A stretch of 35,226 nucleotides of DNA from positions 1 through 35,226 of the forward strand of contig JAGWXK010000018.1 of NCBI GenBank assembly GCA_018969905.1, in the 5' to 3' direction. The notes below the pieces were generated by a model that did no database searches, was not told the DNA's origin, and worked only from the letters and a program-made list of their open reading frames with translations. Position numbers and translations under genes: made by a program. How positions within the stretch are numbered: the first letter of the stretch is position 1; every line of letters begins with the position of its first letter. This DNA is from Bdellovibrionales bacterium (GTDB taxonomy: Bacteria > Bdellovibrionota > UBA1018 > CAIMNF01). This document shows positions 31,448 through 35,226 of the stretch, piece after piece.

Positions 31448-32554
31448 ATGCGCCATCTACTACTTTCATTGACGGTTTTTTGGACACTTCTGGTTGCAGT
31501 TCCATGTCTTGCGATTCAATCCTTCACTCTTCAAGTCGAGCAGGATCTTGCGTTGAAACATGCTCTCCCGGTGTACATTCAACATCGGCTTGGAGACCTG
31601 AGCGTTCAGGGATGGGTTCAGGATCGAATCCGCGTAGAAATGAAGATGAAGGTTCTTGCAGAAACCAAGGAAGCCGCCGAGCAAGAGTTCAAAAAGCTTG
31701 ATCTGATCACCTTTGAGGGAAAGGACCGCTTTGAAATCAGGATGGGGCACTCTCAAGGGGTGGACTTGGTCTCCAAGATGCGTGATCGAGCCAAAAATCC
31801 GGTCCAAGTGGATCTCTTCATCAAGGCGCCCTATCAGAGCAATCTTTCAATAGTGATGGGCGAGGGCAAACGGATGAAGCTGGAGCAGTGGAGGGGTTCT
31901 GTTTCCCTGACGGGAAAAGGCGACTTCCTTTCTTTCGGAAATCTTGATCTTTCCGGTGAGATTTCCCTGAACTGCATTCAATGCGAAACCGAGATCCGAG
32001 ATTCCACGTTGAGTGGAAGAATTTCCGTGGGATCGAAGCCGGTAACCCTGTCTGGTGTGAACTCAAAAATACTGAACATTGATGGTGGAACCGAGGAGAT
32101 TCGGATTGATCAGTCCACCGGAAAGTTTACAGTCCATACACGATCCGGAAGACTTACGGTTTCGCGTTTCAAGGGTGATGTCCAATTTCAAAGCGAAGAG
32201 GGTGGGGCGTACCTGAGTCAATACAGCGGGGGTGCAGACATCCATACCGGAAGTGGGCAGGTGGTAATTGACATGGACGAGGTTCGAAACGGATTGAACG
32301 TCGATACGGAAAAGAGCGACATCCAAATCGGGCTTTTGCCCAGTTTTGTAGGAGGTCTTGATTTGAAGAGTCTGCGAGGGGACGTGATCGTGCAGTTTCC
32401 CTACGAAATCTCAGGAAATTCGAATCTGAATCGATATGGCCCTGCATCTTCCGGACAGGTGGATGGTGCGATTGGAAGAAAGACACGGCCCTTGATCCAT
32501 GCGTACAGCAAGCAGGGCGGAGTCCGAATCATTCGTAAGGTTCCGACCCGATGA
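31448..32554 (+). CDS. Secreted DUF4097-like beta-solenoid protein
   Basis: Signal peptide MRHLLLSLTVFWTLLVAVPCLA, then repeated beta-strand motifs (GDLSVQGW, GSVSLTGKGDFLSFGNLDLSGEISL, GRLTVSRFKGDVQFQSEEGGAYLSQYSGGADIHTGSGQVVID). Confidence 0.65.
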   Translation: MRHLLLSLTVFWTLLVAVPCLAIQSFTLQVEQDLALKHALPVYIQHRLGDLSVQGWVQDRIRVEMKMKVLAETKEAAEQEFKKLDLITFEGKDRFEIRMGHSQGVDLVSKMRDRAKNPVQVDLFIKAPYQSNLSIVMGEGKRMKLEQWRGSVSLTGKGDFLSFGNLDLSGEISLNCIQCETEIRDSTLSGRISVGSKPVTLSGVNSKILNIDGGTEEIRIDQSTGKFTVHTRSGRLTVSRFKGDVQFQSEEGGAYLSQYSGGADIHTGSGQVVIDMDEVRNGLNVDTEKSDIQIGLLPSFVGGLDLKSLRGDVIVQFPYEISGNSNLNRYGPASSGQVDGAIGRKTRPLIHAYSKQGGVRIIRKVPTR

Positions 32555-33585
32555 AACCGATCGTGTTCCGGTTGAGCAGTCTTGGAGATTTGATTCTGTC
32601 GACTAGTTTTTTGGAAAGCCTGCCAGACGGGATCTTGGTGGATTGGGTGGTCTCCTCCGAGTTTGAGTTCGTTCTCAGGGGACATCCGAGAATCGGAAAA
32701 TTATGGGTTTATGATAAAAAAACCGGCCTTCGCGGATGGTTGAGACTGATTTTGTTCCTGTCCAGGGAAGGGTATGACGTTCAAATTGATCTCCATAGAA
32801 CGCCGAGAACCAGAATTGGTAGCTTGATGCTTGGCATTTTGAATCAGTTCTACCGCCGTAAAGTTCGACGGTTTTCCATCTCTAAAGAGAGGATTCGAAC
32901 ATTGATGGTCCTTCTTCTGAAGAAAAGGATTCCCAAAAGGTGGATTCCATCTCCGTATTGGATGAGGTTTGGACTGCTTGCAGGTAGGATCGCACAAGGG
33001 GGGATTCTGCGAAAACCATCCTATATTCCGATTCTTTCGAAATCAGGACTCTCCGAAAATCACATCCTGGATTCTTTGGGCATTGCTCAGGGCTCCTATT
33101 TTTGTTTGATGCCCGCGTCCCGTTGGAAAACCAAGGAATGGAGTGCTCGGTCTTTCTGCAAACTTTCTTCGAGTCTTGAAAAAAAGGGACTCATTCCTGT
33201 GCTGTTGGGGCGGGAGGGGGACCCGGCCTGCGGTCAAGTGAAGCAACTGTTTGAGGCAGAGGGGGTCACCCATCGGAGCTTGCTCCAAGAAGCTGACTTT
33301 CGGGTTACGGCGATCGTTTTGAAGAGTGCTGCTTTTTTTGTCGGATGTGACACCGGACTCTCGCACCTTGCGGAGTCCGTAGGCTGCAAAACCCATGTTC
33401 TGTTTGGCCCCACCAGGCCCGAGATTGGGTTTGGCCCCTGCCAGGATGGCAGCAAATCAATTGGATCACGAATCGGGTGTGCACCCTGTTCAAAAAGCGG
33501 TAAGCGTTGCTATCGGGTCTGGAGTCCAAATGAGTGCATGAAAAAACTGCTCCCCGAGGTTGTGGAACGCGAGATCCTTTCATGA
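32551..33585 (+). CDS. Glycosyltransferase family 9 (heptosyltransferase-like)
   Basis: VFRLSSLGDLILSTSFLESLP, VDWVVSSEF, YDVQIDLHRTPRT, FVGCDTGLSHLAESVGCKTHVLFGPTRP. Confidence 0.9.
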   Translation: MKPIVFRLSSLGDLILSTSFLESLPDGILVDWVVSSEFEFVLRGHPRIGKLWVYDKKTGLRGWLRLILFLSREGYDVQIDLHRTPRTRIGSLMLGILNQFYRRKVRRFSISKERIRTLMVLLLKKRIPKRWIPSPYWMRFGLLAGRIAQGGILRKPSYIPILSKSGLSENHILDSLGIAQGSYFCLMPASRWKTKEWSARSFCKLSSSLEKKGLIPVLLGREGDPACGQVKQLFEAEGVTHRSLLQEADFRVTAIVLKSAAFFVGCDTGLSHLAESVGCKTHVLFGPTRPEIGFGPCQDGSKSIGSRIGCAPCSKSGKRCYRVWSPNECMKKLLPEVVEREILS

Positions 33586-34739
33586 TTCTACTTTTGATCG
33601 AAATCCTTGATTTTATCCAAGGGAGCCTTCCGCTGAAGTGGCTTGGTGTGAGGAAGCCGAGAGAAGAAGCGTTTAGGAAGTCCTCGTGGAAATCCTTGCC
33701 GAAACCCCAAAAGACCTCGAACTGGTTTCATGCCTCAAGCCTTGGGGAATTGGAAATGCTGCGCCCCCTGATTGATGACTTTATCGAGAGGGGAGAGCTG
33801 GTATGCGTGAGCGTGTTTTCGGATTCAGCACTCCCCGGACTGCGCGATCTTGAATCCCGGTGTCTGTATGTCGGTTTCTCACCCAGGGAAAAGGAATGGC
33901 TTCCGCTTTTTGAACATTTCCGGGTAAAAAAACTGATTTTGGCGAAATATGATTTCTGGCCTGGGATGATCCGGTCATCCGCATTCCGGAATGTGCCCGT
34001 TCTGGTGATCAATGCAAGATTGCGGAGGTCATTTCTGTGGATGCGTGCACTGTTCGCATTTCAGAAATTCCCCGTTTTTTACCTTTTCGGGAGTGATGAG
34101 AAGGAGAGAACCCTGAATGGACTCCGAATTCATTCTGGAGTTGACCCCCGTTGGGAAAGGGTTGCCCGGCGGGCGAATCAAGAGGCAAGCCATGCCGAAA
34201 AAAAAGAACGGATTCTCTATTGGAGAGAGCAGATCGCAAGGCTCCCCCGTCCCTTGGGTGTGATCGGTAGCGCATGGCCTGAGGATCTTGAGATGCTTTT
34301 GCCAGCTCTCGAAGGTTTCAAAGGAGCGATTGTGATCGTGCCCCACTCCTTGGCGAACGAAACGCTCGCTCGCATCCAAAGTCAGGTTGCTATTGCACGG
34401 AACTGCAAAATCGTTGTGATTTCTGAGGTCGGTATCCTGGTCGAGATTTATGCCGAGGCTGATTTTGCCTTTGTCGGAGGTGGCTTTGGAAAGGGGATTC
34501 ATTCAGTGATCGAACCCGCGGCATTCGGGATTCCTGTCGCCTCGGGCCCCGCCCGCGTTCGGGATTTCTCAGAAACATCCGAGCTGAGGGATGCCGGAAT
34601 CCTCACTGTCTTACGCAATCCGCTTGAAATTTCGCAGTGGCTCGGGAGTATTTCCCCCCATGATTCGGGTTCAGGCCTTCTGGACCGAAAACGGAATCGT
34701 TATCGGGCTCTTCTTGAAGAGTGCCTCAGGATTCGATAG
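33582..34739 (+). CDS. waaA: 3-deoxy-D-manno-octulosonic acid (Kdo) transferase-like
   Basis: WFHASSLGELEMLRPLI, VSVFSDSALPGL, LILAKYDFWPGMI, VLVINARL, AFVGGGFGKGIHSVIEPAAFGIPVASGP. Overlaps the preceding gene by 4 bp. Confidence 0.85.
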   Translation: MILLLIEILDFIQGSLPLKWLGVRKPREEAFRKSSWKSLPKPQKTSNWFHASSLGELEMLRPLIDDFIERGELVCVSVFSDSALPGLRDLESRCLYVGFSPREKEWLPLFEHFRVKKLILAKYDFWPGMIRSSAFRNVPVLVINARLRRSFLWMRALFAFQKFPVFYLFGSDEKERTLNGLRIHSGVDPRWERVARRANQEASHAEKKERILYWREQIARLPRPLGVIGSAWPEDLEMLLPALEGFKGAIVIVPHSLANETLARIQSQVAIARNCKIVVISEVGILVEIYAEADFAFVGGGFGKGIHSVIEPAAFGIPVASGPARVRDFSETSELRDAGILTVLRNPLEISQWLGSISPHDSGSGLLDRKRNRYRALLEECLRIR

Positions 34740-34751
34740 GGTTTTGATTCC

Positions 34752-35226
34752 ATGGAATTTTCGAGCCATTATGATTTTGTTTTTCTCGGAGAGAATCCTG
34801 CTGGTCTCTGGGTGGCCCACAGGCTTCTTGAGCTCGACAAAAAGGTTTTGATTCTCCCCTTGGGGCATGATTCCGGCATGAATGCGGCTCCCAGGATCGT
34901 ACTCCGGGATTTCGGCTGGGATGAGTTCACACAATCAGAACGAGAGTCCGGTCCGATTCAAATTCTTACCCCGGAGCGCAGGTTCCGCGTGGGTGCCACA
35001 TTTGAGGAAATCGAGACGGAGTTTGAGTTCCAATTCGGGACAAAACCATCTGGTCTCGTCGGACCCGACATTCTGAGAGGCCTTGCGTATCTTGCCCGTG
35101 GCGCTGAAACAGGCCCGGTTTTTTCAGAGGATTTCGTTTTGTGGGCCAAAAGAGCGGTTGATACCGTCTATCTGGAGAGGGAGGACGGGTACCTCACCAA
35201 AAGGATGCTTCATTCTCTTTCAGAGA
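34752..35226 (+). CDS. Oxidoreductase-like protein, N-terminal part (3' truncated by window)
   Basis: ATG at 34752, open to the window end. YDFVFLGENPAGLWVAHRLLELDKKVLILPLG resembles a Rossmann nucleotide-binding start. Not in the supplied ORF list because no stop is present. Confidence 0.5.
   Translation, partial: MEFSSHYDFVFLGENPAGLWVAHRLLELDKKVLILPLGHDSGMNAAPRIVLRDFGWDEFTQSERESGPIQILTPERRFRVGATFEEIETEFEFQFGTKPSGLVGPDILRGLAYLARGAETGPVFSEDFVLWAKRAVDTVYLEREDGYLTKRMLHSLSE

Overview
The window looks like mostly housekeeping chromosome from a Bdellovibrionota/deltaproteobacteria-like Gram-negative; that taxonomic guess rests on gene content and style only. Gene content in order: the 3' end of a probable ffh; a DTW-domain tRNA aminocarboxypropyltransferase; an uncharacterised protein convergent with a DisA_N/diadenylate-cyclase-like protein; tRNA-Ala(GGC); a four-gene lipoprotein cluster (LPP20-like, LPP20-like, LpoB-like, COG3014-like); eno and an ftsB-like gene; a cold-shock protein; cysK with a UppP-like protein; a fatty-acid desaturase; purA; a serine hydrolase; an HTTM-like pair; tRNA-Met(CAT); a coupled ROK/PilZ/pip operon; mltA; a degenerate RAYT-like gene; tgt-yajC-secD-secF-recJ; an S8 protease; a highly charged helical protein; queE; a DUF4097-like protein; a GT9 glycosyltransferase; a Kdo transferase; and a truncated oxidoreductase-like gene. 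The strongest non-routine signals are non-coding. First, a GEMM-I-type c-di-GMP riboswitch aptamer on the minus strand (31158-31241) is followed by a structured, non-coding tail and an intrinsic terminator, resembling a stand-alone merRNA-like RNA. Second, a palindromic segment next to tRNA-Met (about 16693-16976) carries a 21-bp direct copy and a diverged inverted copy of the tRNA 3' end. The DisA_N-like protein and an apparently catalytically dead UppP paralogue also merit a second look. I see no CRISPR array and no intact transposon. No search or folding software was run; all calls come from reading the sequence and the supplied ORF track.
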